A DNA stretch of 64,000 nucleotides from Methanolobus chelungpuianus (GCF_024500045.1 NZ_JTEO01000002.1:186001-250000), one strand, 5' to 3'; counted from the first letter of the stretch, positions 51,658 through 60,660 are shown. Numbers and translations: made by a program. The notes: a model not told the origin generated them from the letters alone.

Positions 51658-51766
51658 GCCGTATGAAAAGTATAATTAATATATATGCACGACGGTACAG
51701 TAAGCTCAATCGAGTTTCTTACATATCGATATTTGTTATACGGTTTATCTGCAGGAAGTAATCATA
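51658..51766. promoter_or_regulatory. Divergent promoter region apbE / MmcA-Rnf operon
   Basis: A 109-base AT-rich gap with TATA-like TATAATTAATATATATG at 51671-51687 and TATCGATATTTGTTATAC near 51724-51741. Both the flavin transferase and the electron-transfer operon probably start here, allowing joint control. Confidence 0.5.
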
Positions 51767-52180
51767 ATGAAGAGCCCGGATGAAAAAACAGGGACTGGTG
51801 GCAATTCAAGTAAGGACAGATACCTGATTGTTGCACTTCATCAGTTAATGGAAGAGTATGGCTGGAGAGGTATAGAGAAGCACTTCGCTTCTTCAAGGCA
51901 CACTATCATATATGTCAAGCCTGGTTCGCCTCTTGATAAAATAGAACTCAGGGCGAATGTCCTTGGTAACCATCTGGATGTGGACTTTTATGGCTACACG
52001 CCTAAAAAGGGACTGATGGATAAATTCTTCGACTTCAATGTAAGGGTCGTCCGTAAGTCTTTCGAGATCAGCGCATACGTGTCAGATGAAATGAAAATAA
52101 CCAGTGAACATAACCTGCGCAATGCAATTGGTATTGTTCTGAAGGAACTCGAGGAAGTGGCTCAAGCGAAAGAGCAGTGA
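51767..52180 (+). CDS. Conserved small protein heading the MmcA-Rnf operon
   Basis: A 137-residue soluble protein that I do not recognise. The first 20 residues are polar; the rest looks like an alpha-beta domain (LIVALHQLMEEYGWRGIEKHF, HTIIYVKPGSPLDKIELRAN, HLDVDFYGYTPKKG, VVRKSFEISAYVSDE). No cysteine or cofactor motif is present. Its stop lies 8 bases before the cytochrome start, which favours co-translation and a role in making or regulating the complex. No function is claimed. Confidence 0.65.
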   Translation: MKSPDEKTGTGGNSSKDRYLIVALHQLMEEYGWRGIEKHFASSRHTIIYVKPGSPLDKIELRANVLGNHLDVDFYGYTPKKGLMDKFFDFNVRVVRKSFEISAYVSDEMKITSEHNLRNAIGIVLKELEEVAQAKEQ

Positions 52181-52188
52181 GGTTATTT

Positions 52189-53673
52189 ATGTCTAAATTG
52201 AACACGGTTTTAATTGCAATCCTTGTTTTCATGTTTGCCGCAGCCGGCGTATATGCGTACGTTGGTTATAATGGCAATGATGTAATGGCCGTCCATTATA
52301 TGACACAACAGGAATGGTCTGACAGTTCCTGCGGAGGCTGTCATATTGGGATGTACGACGAGGTTTCCAGGTCATATCATGTGCAGCAAGATCTTGCCCA
52401 GTGGACCTCTATAATGGAATACGGAGTGGTTGCCGGAAGCATTCAGGGTGATGCCAGGGCAAGCACATACGGCCAGGTACATCCCGGAGGCGGGTACATG
52501 GCGGAATATGGTATGGACATCGACTGCATGGTATGCCATGAACAGAACGGCCTTTATGATTTCCATGCACGTGCAGGAGCTATCAGTGCCGGTAACATTG
52601 AAGTGGCGACTGATGCAGCTCTCGATGAGGCAAGAACCCATGCAGAACAGGATCCTCTTTATGTCCTGAGCTACATGCTTGACGTACTTACGCCGCTTCC
52701 CATAGTCACTGAGATACACGATCATGTGAACGGTGCTCCAAGGAAGGAACTGTGCGCCAACTGCCATGTAAGCGAGGTTTCCACAACTGCAGTTACATGG
52801 ACTTCCCCTGATCATGCCCAGTATGATGTGCATGCGAATGTGAGCTGCTATGAGTGCCATGCCACTGAGGATCACCAGATAGGACGCAAGGAACTGCTCA
52901 ACGCCCCCGAGGAAATGCATGAGGCATTCGAGGGAGAGGTACAGAGCTGTGATTCCGTCGGATGCCATGCAGGCATATCTCATGGTGCGATGACGGATGG
53001 GCATCTTGAAACCGTGAGCTGTGAGTCATGCCACATACCGGCTCTTCCCGGAGGTGAGATATCGGGCGAGTCCCCTATAAGGGAATTCAGCTGGGCTAAC
53101 GGCACTCGTGAAGTGGTGACCCATGATTCTACTTTCACTCCGGTGCTTGCATGGTATGATGGCACTTACTATGACCGTCTTCCTGTTAACGGCAGCAGTG
53201 ATTCCCCCAATGCCATGCTGAGGCCTTTCAGCGTGATAACCGGCACCTGGTGGGATGAAGGCAACAACCCCGCAGTGGTCGCAGATCCGGACAACAGTTC
53301 TGCAATAGGTAATCCGATACTGCCTGCACACGTGCAGAGAGCTGATGCAGATAATGACAGTGCAGTCACAGAGGGGGAGATAAGGTCCTTCGATGCAGAC
53401 GGTGACGGCGAGGCCGACTATCCCAACGCAGTTCTCAGGACAGTGGAAATGTACTTCCCGGTGAGTCACAATGTTGCAAGCTCTACCACCGGACTCGCCC
53501 AGCCGCTCGGATGTGGTGACTGCCATGGCGTAACGGCAAGTGCAATCGACTGGCAGGCCCTGGGATACGAGGCCGATCCGGCAGGAGCTGACAATGATCT
53601 GTCCGGTACTGCAATCGATGTGGATATACCCGGCCAGAGACCCACAGAGGTTGAAAGGGAGCCGGCATTCTGA
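52189..53673 (+). CDS. mmcA: Seven-heme cytochrome c, MmcA type
   Basis: A 494-residue exported multiheme cytochrome that carries electrons between Rnf and outside acceptors or methanophenazine in Methanosarcina. The signal peptide is at residues 5-24. Heme sites are C48-C51-H52, C113-C116-H117, C189-C192-H193, C220-C223-H224, an unusual CX4CH at C254-C259-H260, C278-C281-H282 and C442-C445-H446: six CXXCH and one CX4CH. Between hemes six and seven, residues 386-410 hold two Asp-rich loops like EF-hand calcium sites. ATG 52189 is chosen over GTG 52177. It is the second gene of the operon. Confidence 0.92.
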   Translation: MSKLNTVLIAILVFMFAAAGVYAYVGYNGNDVMAVHYMTQQEWSDSSCGGCHIGMYDEVSRSYHVQQDLAQWTSIMEYGVVAGSIQGDARASTYGQVHPGGGYMAEYGMDIDCMVCHEQNGLYDFHARAGAISAGNIEVATDAALDEARTHAEQDPLYVLSYMLDVLTPLPIVTEIHDHVNGAPRKELCANCHVSEVSTTAVTWTSPDHAQYDVHANVSCYECHATEDHQIGRKELLNAPEEMHEAFEGEVQSCDSVGCHAGISHGAMTDGHLETVSCESCHIPALPGGEISGESPIREFSWANGTREVVTHDSTFTPVLAWYDGTYYDRLPVNGSSDSPNAMLRPFSVITGTWWDEGNNPAVVADPDNSSAIGNPILPAHVQRADADNDSAVTEGEIRSFDADGDGEADYPNAVLRTVEMYFPVSHNVASSTTGLAQPLGCGDCHGVTASAIDWQALGYEADPAGADNDLSGTAIDVDIPGQRPTEVEREPAF

Positions 53674-53683
53674 GGTGATCATC

Positions 53684-55030
53684 GTGGAAAGTAAAAGATT
53701 GAAGAAAATCCCGGAACAGGTAGTCATTCCATTAAAACAGCACCGTGGCACGGTCTGCAAGCCTCTGGTGAAGAAGGGCGATCAGGTGCTTATCGGCCAG
53801 AAGATAGGAGAGTCAGTCTCCTATAATTCTTCGGATGTACACTCCAGCATATGCGGAGAAGTAGTTGCCATTGAAGACGCCCCCAATCCTGACGGTAACA
53901 AGGTGCTAAGTGTAATAATAAAGACCACCGACTCGCAGGAAACGGTTGCTTTCGTGCCTAAGAAGAATCCTTCATCTGAAGACCTTCTCGCCATTATGCA
54001 GGATGCAGGCATTGTGGAGCACTACGGTGCACCTACCCACACAGTGATCAGGCCTGAAGGGAAGAAAATAGACCTTGTCCTCATAAATGCCACTGCATCC
54101 GAATGGATCGGTGGTAAATATGCAACTCCCAAGGAGTATGCCACCCAGATGCTGGATGCACTGAAGCTGCTGATCAAAGCCTCAGGGGCTGCAAAAGGTG
54201 CCGTCGTCCTGAGAAAAGATGATAAGGAATCCATTGAGGCTTTCGAGGGAGTCCAGGTTAATGGAAAGGCCCTCAAAGTAGCCCCTCTTCTTGGTACACG
54301 CCGTCTTGGCCACTATTTCAAGGACCAGGGCTCAAATATCATTGTTGCATCCCAGGAGCGGATATATGGTAAGAACATCCTTAGCTTCTTCACTCACAAT
54401 GTCACAGGGCGCAAGGTTCCCGTGGGCTGCAACCCTACAGACGTAGGGGTTGCAGTATGCGGGGTCAAATCAGCAAAGGCTCTCTATGATGCTGTGCATG
54501 AAGGCAAGCCCTATTATGAGACAGTCATAACCCTTGAAGGTGACGTGGACTGTCCCAAGTTCATGCTGGTCAGGATAGGCACACCTTTCAAGGACATCAT
54601 AGAGGAGTGTAATTTCAATGGAGAGATCGGCAAGATCATTGCGAACGGTGTCATTACAGGTGTTGCACAATATACGGATGAGGTCCCGGTAACCAAGGGA
54701 ACCACCAGGATCACACTGCTGACCAAAGAACAGGTCCTTCGTGATGAGTCTCTGGCATGTATCCATTGTGCACGCTGCGTGGATGCCTGCCCTGTTTCCC
54801 TGCTGCCTACCAGGCTTGCCGTGATGGCTAACCAGGGCCGTTTTGATGAATGCCGCCAGATGCATATCCATTTCTGCATAGAATGCGGCAGGTGTTCGTT
54901 TGCCTGCCCCTCGAAGATACACATACTGCAGCTCATCAGGTACGCAAAGAGTGCAATTGATAATGCATACGAGGACGCCGTCCAGAAGGAGTCGTCCAAC
55001 CTGAAGGTTGGATGCTGCGGAGGTGAGTAA
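53684..55030 (+). CDS. rnfC: Rnf complex subunit RnfC
   Basis: A 448-residue cytoplasmic-face subunit of the ion-translocating ferredoxin oxidoreductase. It holds an N-terminal biotinyl-like region (VIPLKQHRGTVCKPLVKKGD), the flavin/NADH-binding-like middle, and two 4Fe-4S clusters: CIHCARCVDACP and CIECGRCSFACP near the C terminus. GTG 53684 follows a perfect GAGGTGATC at 53672-53680, so the long in-frame extension upstream, which lies inside mmcA, is not used. In this system electrons come from reduced ferredoxin. Confidence 0.94.
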   Translation: MESKRLKKIPEQVVIPLKQHRGTVCKPLVKKGDQVLIGQKIGESVSYNSSDVHSSICGEVVAIEDAPNPDGNKVLSVIIKTTDSQETVAFVPKKNPSSEDLLAIMQDAGIVEHYGAPTHTVIRPEGKKIDLVLINATASEWIGGKYATPKEYATQMLDALKLLIKASGAAKGAVVLRKDDKESIEAFEGVQVNGKALKVAPLLGTRRLGHYFKDQGSNIIVASQERIYGKNILSFFTHNVTGRKVPVGCNPTDVGVAVCGVKSAKALYDAVHEGKPYYETVITLEGDVDCPKFMLVRIGTPFKDIIEECNFNGEIGKIIANGVITGVAQYTDEVPVTKGTTRITLLTKEQVLRDESLACIHCARCVDACPVSLLPTRLAVMANQGRFDECRQMHIHFCIECGRCSFACPSKIHILQLIRYAKSAIDNAYEDAVQKESSNLKVGCCGGE

Positions 55031-55031
55031 C

Positions 55032-56057
55032 ATGGGCTACACAATTTCAGCCCCACCACACATAAAATCAGGTATTAGTTTCAGATCGATCAATACAGCC
55101 AAGATACTGGCCCTTGTCCCTGTATCCCTTGCATCAGTGTATTTCTTTGGCATACCGGCCCTTGGTATCATACTTGCGGCCGTGCTGGCTGCGGTCATTA
55201 CTGAGTTCGGTATACAGAAGATATTCAAGCAGGATGTTACTATAAAGGATGGCCATGCGGCGCTTATCGGACTGATGTTCGCACTGCTGACACCTCCGGA
55301 AGCACCCATATGGATAGCGGTAATTGGCGCCTTTTTAGCAATCGCGATAGGTAAGCATGCCTTTGGTGGCATCGGTTCATACATATTCAACCCTGTGCTG
55401 GTTGCATGGGTGTTCGTCAGGAGTTCCTGGGGAGGCCACATGACCCCGGCTTCAATACCAAACCTGGGACAACTGTCTGATCTGCTGCTTGAAAATGGTG
55501 CCGGGCTGCTTGTAGATGTGTCTCCGGTCCTCATACTGATTGGCGGTGTTTACCTTGTCTATAAAAAGTATGTGGAATGGAGGGTTCCGCTTGTCTTTGC
55601 GGTGACAGTGTTCTTCTTCAACCAGACCATAGCATTCCTCAGTGCAGTATTCAGCCTTGTCCAGGAGGGTGTGCTGAACCCATTGATGTACCTGGCGACA
55701 ATATTCACTTTCCTGCAGGTGACTGACGAGCTGTCCTACGTTATGGTAGGTGTCGTATTTTTCGGCATCCTGTTCCTTGCAACAGACTCCCCGACCTCGC
55801 CTGTGACAAAGAACGGGCGCCTCATTTATGGGTTTGCCTGTGGCCTGCTGGTCTCAATCTACGGTTACTTTGGTAACTACGTGGACGGGACACTGTATGG
55901 TATCTTCCTGGCAAACGCAATAGCAGCATATATCGAGACAAAGACACTCCCTGCAATGTATGGACGCGAGTCCCTGCTTGAGAAATCTTACAGGCGTGTT
56001 GTGAAAAGAATTCCTTCATCCCTGAAATTCGAGGTGATATCAGATGAGCGAATCTAA
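55032..56057 (+). CDS. rnfD: Rnf complex subunit RnfD
   Basis: A 341-residue membrane subunit with about nine or ten helices. It carries covalent FMN at the threonine in the TDSPTSPVT region, where NqrB/RnfD attach flavin. Start 55032 has GGAGGTGAG right before it. It begins one base after the rnfC stop. It is likely a target of the ApbE encoded 3.4 kb upstream, and helps form the ion path. Confidence 0.93.
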   Translation: MGYTISAPPHIKSGISFRSINTAKILALVPVSLASVYFFGIPALGIILAAVLAAVITEFGIQKIFKQDVTIKDGHAALIGLMFALLTPPEAPIWIAVIGAFLAIAIGKHAFGGIGSYIFNPVLVAWVFVRSSWGGHMTPASIPNLGQLSDLLLENGAGLLVDVSPVLILIGGVYLVYKKYVEWRVPLVFAVTVFFFNQTIAFLSAVFSLVQEGVLNPLMYLATIFTFLQVTDELSYVMVGVVFFGILFLATDSPTSPVTKNGRLIYGFACGLLVSIYGYFGNYVDGTLYGIFLANAIAAYIETKTLPAMYGRESLLEKSYRRVVKRIPSSLKFEVISDERI

Positions 56058-56610
56058 TAAGGAAACAGTAGTCATCATAGGGAAGCTCTTCCTTATATCT
56101 GCCATTGCAGCTTTGCTTCTTGCGGTTACCTACATACCCACACAGGCACAGCTTGAAGAGAATATAATCGCTGCCCAGAAAGTGATTCTGGCGAACCTCG
56201 TACCGGGAGCTGACAACTTCGATCCGGTAGAGGGGCCTGCAAATGACGCAGGAGAGCGGGAAGTACTATACTACCGTGCAGTGGACGGGTCGGGTAATAT
56301 CATTGCCTACGCTTTCTTCCAGCAGCAACAAGGTTCCCAGAGCAGGATTGTAGTGGCAGGGGCAGTAGATTCCTCTTTCTCCACTGTGCTGGGAATGGAT
56401 GTATTGAGCCATGAAGAAACACCAGGTCTGGGTGCAAAGATAACAACACCTGCTTTTAAGGACCAGTTCAGGGGAGTTCCAATGGAACAGCTGTCTCTGT
56501 CACGATCTGGCGGCTCTATTGATGCCATTACCGGAGCTACTGTCTCTTCACAGGCTGTGGTCAGTGCACTGAATACCAAGATCAATCAGATAAAGGCTGC
56601 AGAGGCTTAG
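56044..56610 (+). CDS. rnfG: Rnf complex subunit RnfG
   Basis: A 188-residue protein with one N-terminal membrane anchor (residues 12-30) and an outward FMN-binding domain. T166 in AITGATVSSQ is the covalent FMN site made by ApbE. GLGAKITTPAFKDQF is the other family mark. It overlaps rnfD by 14 bases. Confidence 0.93.
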   Translation: MSESNKETVVIIGKLFLISAIAALLLAVTYIPTQAQLEENIIAAQKVILANLVPGADNFDPVEGPANDAGEREVLYYRAVDGSGNIIAYAFFQQQQGSQSRIVVAGAVDSSFSTVLGMDVLSHEETPGLGAKITTPAFKDQFRGVPMEQLSLSRSGGSIDAITGATVSSQAVVSALNTKINQIKAAEA

Positions 56611-56619
56611 GTGATATAA

Positions 56620-57234
56620 ATGAACGTTTTAGCTGAATTCATGCGTGGAATTACGAGGGATAATCCCATATTCGGACTTGTGCTGGGCCTCTGTCCGACA
56701 CTGGCGGTCACAACTTCAGTTGAGAATGCAATAGGCATGTCTGCAGGCACGGCTTTTGTGCTGGTATGCTCTAATATCTTCATATCGGCCATGAGAAAAC
56801 AGATACCATCGGCTGTCAGACTTCCCATATTCATTATAATCATAGCCACTTTTGTGTCTATTGTAAGAATGGTGATGGAAGCTTATATGCCTGCAATGTA
56901 CGCGGCCCTGGGGGTTTTCATTCCTCTGATAGTCGTCAACTGTATTATTATTGGACGTGCAGAAGCGTATGCGAATAAGAACAGCATATTTCCTTCTTTC
57001 ATAGATGCGCTTGGTATCAGTGCAGGTTTCCTGCTTGTTCTCATGCTCATCGGCGGTATACGTGAGATCCTTGGAACAGGGCAGATAGTTACCTTTGGTT
57101 ACACGGTGCTGTCACTTCCGGCAAACCCTGCCGTGACAACCATGATACTGCCGCCGGGCGCATTCCTCACAATTGGTATTCTCATGGCGATAGTCAACTA
57201 TCAGAGGGCTAAGAAGAGAGCAAGAGGTGGTTAA
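56620..57234 (+). CDS. rnfE: Rnf complex subunit RnfE
   Basis: A 204-residue membrane subunit with six helices: RGITRDNPIFGLVLGLCPTLAVTTS at the start and VNCIIIGRAEAYANKN in the middle are diagnostic for RnfE/NqrD. It carries the conserved Cys (LCPTLAV) that with RnfA binds a membrane-embedded iron-sulfur centre. It starts 9 bases after rnfG. Confidence 0.93.
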   Translation: MNVLAEFMRGITRDNPIFGLVLGLCPTLAVTTSVENAIGMSAGTAFVLVCSNIFISAMRKQIPSAVRLPIFIIIIATFVSIVRMVMEAYMPAMYAALGVFIPLIVVNCIIIGRAEAYANKNSIFPSFIDALGISAGFLLVLMLIGGIREILGTGQIVTFGYTVLSLPANPAVTTMILPPGAFLTIGILMAIVNYQRAKKRARGG

Positions 57235-57236
57235 AA

Positions 57237-57824
57237 ATGGTAGAAAAGGCTTTATTAGCGATATTTCTGGAAGGTGTGTTCATCAAGAACTTCCTGATCA
57301 TCCAGTTCCTTGGTCTGTGCTCCTTCGTAGGCGTCACCAAAGATGTCAAGAGTGCAGCAGGAATGTCAGGTGCTGTCATTTTCGTTATGGCAATGGCAGC
57401 CACGGCATCCTATCTGCTCTATACATACATTCTTGTGCCCACAGGTATGACCTTCCTTGACCTGATTAGTTTCATCGTGGTCATTGCTGCGCTCGTCCAG
57501 CTTGTGGAATTCGTGGTAAGGAAGAACATTCCTTCCCTGTATCGTTCACTGGGTATCTATCTTCCACTCATCACGACCAACTGTGCAGTGCTTGGTGTAG
57601 TGCTGCTGAATGTGCAGTCCGAGTACAACTTCATGCAGAGCGTTGTATTCGGTATTGCTGCAGGTGTAGGATATACCATTGTCATGCTGATGATGGCCTC
57701 TATCAGGGAGCGTTCGACATTTGTAAGCATCCCTTCCTCGATCAGGGGACTTCCGCAGGCGTTCCTTATAGCTACAATGCTATCGCTTGCATTCGTTAAT
57801 TACTTCTGGGTGATCCCAATATGA
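57237..57824 (+). CDS. rnfA: Rnf complex subunit RnfA
   Basis: A 195-residue membrane subunit with six helices, homologous to RnfE in opposite topology. NFLIIQFLGLCSFVGVTKD, PSLYRSLGIYLPLITTNCAVLG and MLMMASIRERSTF are typical, with the conserved cysteines in LGLCSF and TTNCAV. It starts 2 bases after rnfE and overlaps rnfB by 4 bases. Confidence 0.94.
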   Translation: MVEKALLAIFLEGVFIKNFLIIQFLGLCSFVGVTKDVKSAAGMSGAVIFVMAMAATASYLLYTYILVPTGMTFLDLISFIVVIAALVQLVEFVVRKNIPSLYRSLGIYLPLITTNCAVLGVVLLNVQSEYNFMQSVVFGIAAGVGYTIVMLMMASIRERSTFVSIPSSIRGLPQAFLIATMLSLAFVNYFWVIPI

Positions 57825-58621
57825 GCACTACCACTACTTTCATCATCGAATCAATGGCTATCCTTGGAGGTCTCGGACTTGCCGTAGGCCTGATGCTTAT
57901 ATTCGCATCAAAGAAATTCAAGGTTGAGACCAATCCGCTGGTAGAGGAAATAATAACCATCCTCCCGGGTGCGAACTGCGGAGCGTGCGGTTATGCAGGA
58001 TGTGCGGACTTTGCTGACCGCGTGGTCAACGAGAACGCCCCTATCACAGGATGTCCTGTGGGCGGTTTCGAAGTTGCAAAAGGCATAGGGGGGATCCTCG
58101 GGCAGGATGTCTCGGAAAGCGAGAAACAGTATCCGTTCATCAGGTGCCATGGCGGTCTGAACTGTACCGACCGTTTTGAGTACGTCGGCTTTGAGGACTG
58201 CAAGGCGGTAATGATGCTCTCAGACGGTGAGAAAGGATGCAGCTACGGATGTATGGGACGCGGTACCTGTGTGCGTGCATGCCCGTTCGATGCTCTTACC
58301 ATCGGAGAGGACAGGCTTCCTCATGTGAACAGGAACCTGTGTACAAGCTGTGGGCTCTGTATCAGTTCATGCCCCAATGACGTACTGGTCTTTGCGAAGG
58401 AATCCGAGAAGGTGCATGTACGCTGCGTATCCCACGACAAGGGCAAGACTGTAAAGGAAGTCTGTACTGTGGGCTGTATAGGATGTAAGATATGTGAGAA
58501 GAACTGCCCCGAGCAGGCCATCACTGTGACCAACTTCCTTGCTGTGATAGATCAGGATAAGTGTACCGGATGTGGGATTTGCGTGGAGAAATGCCCGCAG
58601 AATACCATTGAGATAAGGTGA
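57821..58621 (+). CDS. rnfB: Rnf complex subunit RnfB
   Basis: A 266-residue iron-sulfur subunit with one N-terminal membrane helix (residues 10-30). The 4Fe-4S domain GANCGACGYAGCADFA and CPVGG is followed by two pairs of ferredoxin clusters (CSYGCMGRGTCVRACP, CTSCGLCISSCP, CTVGCIGCKICEKNCP, CTGCGICVEKCP). It is the point where ferredoxin delivers electrons. It overlaps rnfA by 4 bases. Confidence 0.95.
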   Translation: MSTTTTFIIESMAILGGLGLAVGLMLIFASKKFKVETNPLVEEIITILPGANCGACGYAGCADFADRVVNENAPITGCPVGGFEVAKGIGGILGQDVSESEKQYPFIRCHGGLNCTDRFEYVGFEDCKAVMMLSDGEKGCSYGCMGRGTCVRACPFDALTIGEDRLPHVNRNLCTSCGLCISSCPNDVLVFAKESEKVHVRCVSHDKGKTVKEVCTVGCIGCKICEKNCPEQAITVTNFLAVIDQDKCTGCGICVEKCPQNTIEIR

Positions 58622-58625
58622 TATT

Positions 58626-58958
58626 GTGACATACGATACAAAACTGGGTATTGAGGAGAACAAGGTTGCAGCGTTGAGCTACGTAGGTATCTGGATAGCT
58701 GCTATAATCCTCCTGCTTATTGAAAAAGATAACAGGTTCGTCAGGTTCCACGCAATGCAGTCCCTCATGGTATTCCTGCCTCTGTCGCTGCTCGTGTTCT
58801 TCATAGCATGGATACCGTATGTGGGCTGGGTACTGGCTGATTTCATAGGCTTCCCCGCTATGTTCCTTGTAGTCATCTTTGCAATAATGGCCTACAGGGG
58901 AATGAAGTTCAAGATACCCTTCATCGGCAGATACGCTTACAGGCTTATCTACGGTTAA
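58626..58958 (+). CDS. DUF4870-like membrane protein at the end of the Rnf operon
   Basis: A 110-residue protein with three helices. KVAALSYVGIWIAAIILLLIEKDNRFVRFHAMQSL is the mark of the DUF4870/Tic20-like family. A small membrane protein occupies the same place after rnfB in Methanosarcina. Its start GTG 58626 lies 4 bases after the rnfB stop. It may help assembly, but that is unproven. Confidence 0.78.
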   Translation: MTYDTKLGIEENKVAALSYVGIWIAAIILLLIEKDNRFVRFHAMQSLMVFLPLSLLVFFIAWIPYVGWVLADFIGFPAMFLVVIFAIMAYRGMKFKIPFIGRYAYRLIYG

Positions 58959-58967
58959 GGGCTTTAA

Positions 58968-58999
58968 AAGGGTGGTACTGCTGATACCAGTATCGCCCC
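58968..58999 (+). terminator. Hairpin after the Rnf operon
   Basis: GGGTGGTACTG and CAGTATCGCCCC form an imperfect stem after the last gene, with a short T stretch (CCTGTTTTCATTTCTT) following about 10 bases later. A moderate terminator candidate. Confidence 0.35.
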
Positions 59000-59095
59000 A
59001 GTCCTGTTTTCATTTCTTGTCGCTTACGAAAGGTTAAAAAACAACATTCACCTATACATGTCGAAGACTATCTTTTTCTGCCGGAGGGTTTAGAA

Positions 59096-60055
59096 ATTAA
59101 AGAAGAGATATGGATTGAGAAATACAGGCCCTTTAAGCTTGATGATGTGGTTGGCCAGACCGAGACCGTTGAAAGGTTGAAATCCTATATCAAGACCAGG
59201 AACCTGCCACATCTGCTGTTCTCGGGACCTCCAGGTGTTGGCAAGACCGCAACTTCGGTATCAATTGCCCGTGAGATTTTCGGTGATTCCTGGCGTGAGA
59301 ACTTCACCGAACTGAATGCATCGGATGAGCGCGGCATAGATGTTGTAAGAACCAAGATCAAGAACTTTGCAAAAACAACTCCTATCGGAGGCGCTGACTT
59401 CAAGATAATCTTCCTTGATGAAGCGGATGCACTGACATCGGATGCCCAGTCCGCCCTCAGGCGGACCATGGAGCGCTATACCAACAACTGTCGCTTCATC
59501 CTGTCATGCAACTACTCTTCCAAGATAATAGAACCCATCCAGTCCCGCTGTGCAGTCTACAGGTTCCGCCCTCTCTCCGATGAGGCTGTTGCTGAACGTG
59601 TGCGTTTTGTGGCCCGCAACGAAGGGCTTGACATAGCCGATGATGGTGTGGACGCCATCAAGTATGTTGCCCAGGGCGACATGAGAAAGGCTATCAATGC
59701 CCTCCAGGCGGCTGCACTGATCGCTGATACCATCCACAGGGATGCCATCTACAAGATAACGGCAACCGCGCGTCCGGAACAGGTGCGTGAACTTATTGAT
59801 ACCGCCCTGTCGGGTAATTTCACTGCGGCAAGAAAGCTCCTGAATGCTTTCCTGCTTGAGCAGGGTCTGTCAGGTGAAGATGTTATCGGCCAGATATACA
59901 GGGCCATTTTCGAGACCGATATCCCCGAAAAAAAAATGGTGCAGCTTATAGACGTTATCGGTGAGATCGATTTCAGGCTCACAGAAGGAGCGAACGAGCG
60001 CATCCAGCTTGAATCCCTGCTGGCCCACTTCGCACTTTCCGGAAAGGAATGCTGA
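59096..60055 (+). CDS. rfcS: Replication factor C small subunit, probable ATT start
   Basis: A 319-residue clamp-loader ATPase. Walker A GPPGVGKT at 44-51, DEAD at 108-111, sensor FILSCNYSS and the SRC motif QSRC at 149-152 are all present, followed by the collar domain. The family's N terminus (KEEIWIEKYRP) lies upstream of the first canonical codon (GTG 59147, which would remove it). In that frame ATT at 59096-59098 stands seven bases after GGAGGG, with no ATG, GTG or TTG before the preceding in-frame stop. A TTA two codons earlier is too close to the ribosome site. Assembly error is an alternative. Confidence 0.9.
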   Translation: MKEEIWIEKYRPFKLDDVVGQTETVERLKSYIKTRNLPHLLFSGPPGVGKTATSVSIAREIFGDSWRENFTELNASDERGIDVVRTKIKNFAKTTPIGGADFKIIFLDEADALTSDAQSALRRTMERYTNNCRFILSCNYSSKIIEPIQSRCAVYRFRPLSDEAVAERVRFVARNEGLDIADDGVDAIKYVAQGDMRKAINALQAAALIADTIHRDAIYKITATARPEQVRELIDTALSGNFTAARKLLNAFLLEQGLSGEDVIGQIYRAIFETDIPEKKMVQLIDVIGEIDFRLTEGANERIQLESLLAHFALSGKEC

Positions 60056-60558
60056 TGTCACTGGAAGCACAGGTACTTGAGCTACTGAGCGCTGTACCCC
60101 CATGGCTCTCTACTATTATCATTAGCTGCCTGCCGATATTCGAGCTTAGGGGCGCCATCCCGATAGCCCTGGGGGTGTACGGTCTCTCCCCCGTACGTGC
60201 CTACATGCTGGCAGTACTCGGGAACATGCTTCCGGTCATCCCCCTGCTGTTATTCCTGGACCCGGTTTCCACACAACTGAGGCGCTATACAGTATTCGAT
60301 CGTTTTTTTTCGTGGCTCTTTAACCGAACCCGTCGCAATCACGAAGAGCGATTTGAGAAGTACGGTCTGCTGGCGCTGACACTTTTCGTAGCAGTGCCTC
60401 TCCCTGTCACCGGTGCATGGACAGGCTGCGCTGCAGCATTCGTATTTGGGATCAAGTTCAAGCACGCCTTCCCTGCCATACTTGCAGGTGTCATGATAGC
60501 AGGTTTGATCGTCAGCATAGTAACGCTGACAGGCATAAGCCTGTACGACCTTCTCTGA
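60055..60558 (+). CDS. Small export membrane protein (COG2426)
   Basis: A 167-residue protein with about five helices of the COG2426 small multidrug export family: LPIFELRGAIPIALGVYGLSP and VAVPLPVTGAWTGCAAAFVFG, with the paired re-entrant-like Pro/Gly motifs. The family resembles the DedA fold and its substrate is unknown. Its ATG shares the A of the rfcS stop (TGATG), so translation is coupled; an ATG at 60049 overlaps rfcS more. Confidence 0.82.
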   Translation: MSLEAQVLELLSAVPPWLSTIIISCLPIFELRGAIPIALGVYGLSPVRAYMLAVLGNMLPVIPLLLFLDPVSTQLRRYTVFDRFFSWLFNRTRRNHEERFEKYGLLALTLFVAVPLPVTGAWTGCAAAFVFGIKFKHAFPAILAGVMIAGLIVSIVTLTGISLYDLL

Positions 60559-60600
60559 TGTGCGCAGTGTCAGGAACAGAAGGTCATAAGATGGTAAGAT

Positions 60601-60621
60601 GGCTCTGCTATGTGCAGAGCC
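60601..60621. terminator. Perfect 8-bp hairpin between convergent genes
   Basis: GGCTCTGC-TATGT-GCAGAGCC lies between the export protein and the histone gene, read from opposite sides. No T run follows on either strand at once, so it may terminate weakly or act at RNA level. Confidence 0.4.
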
Positions 60622-60660
60622 TGGGTCTCAGAAATAGCAACTAAATCTTTCAAAACGGAA

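Noticed and set aside
53540-53683. 48-codon upstream extension of rnfC
   Set aside because: It lies inside mmcA in another frame; GTG 53684 has a perfect ribosome site and gives the family N terminus.
59058-59093. ATG 59058 as the start of rfcS
   Set aside because: It is in another frame and reaches a stop after 11 codons; only a frameshift would join it to rfcS, with no evidence for one.
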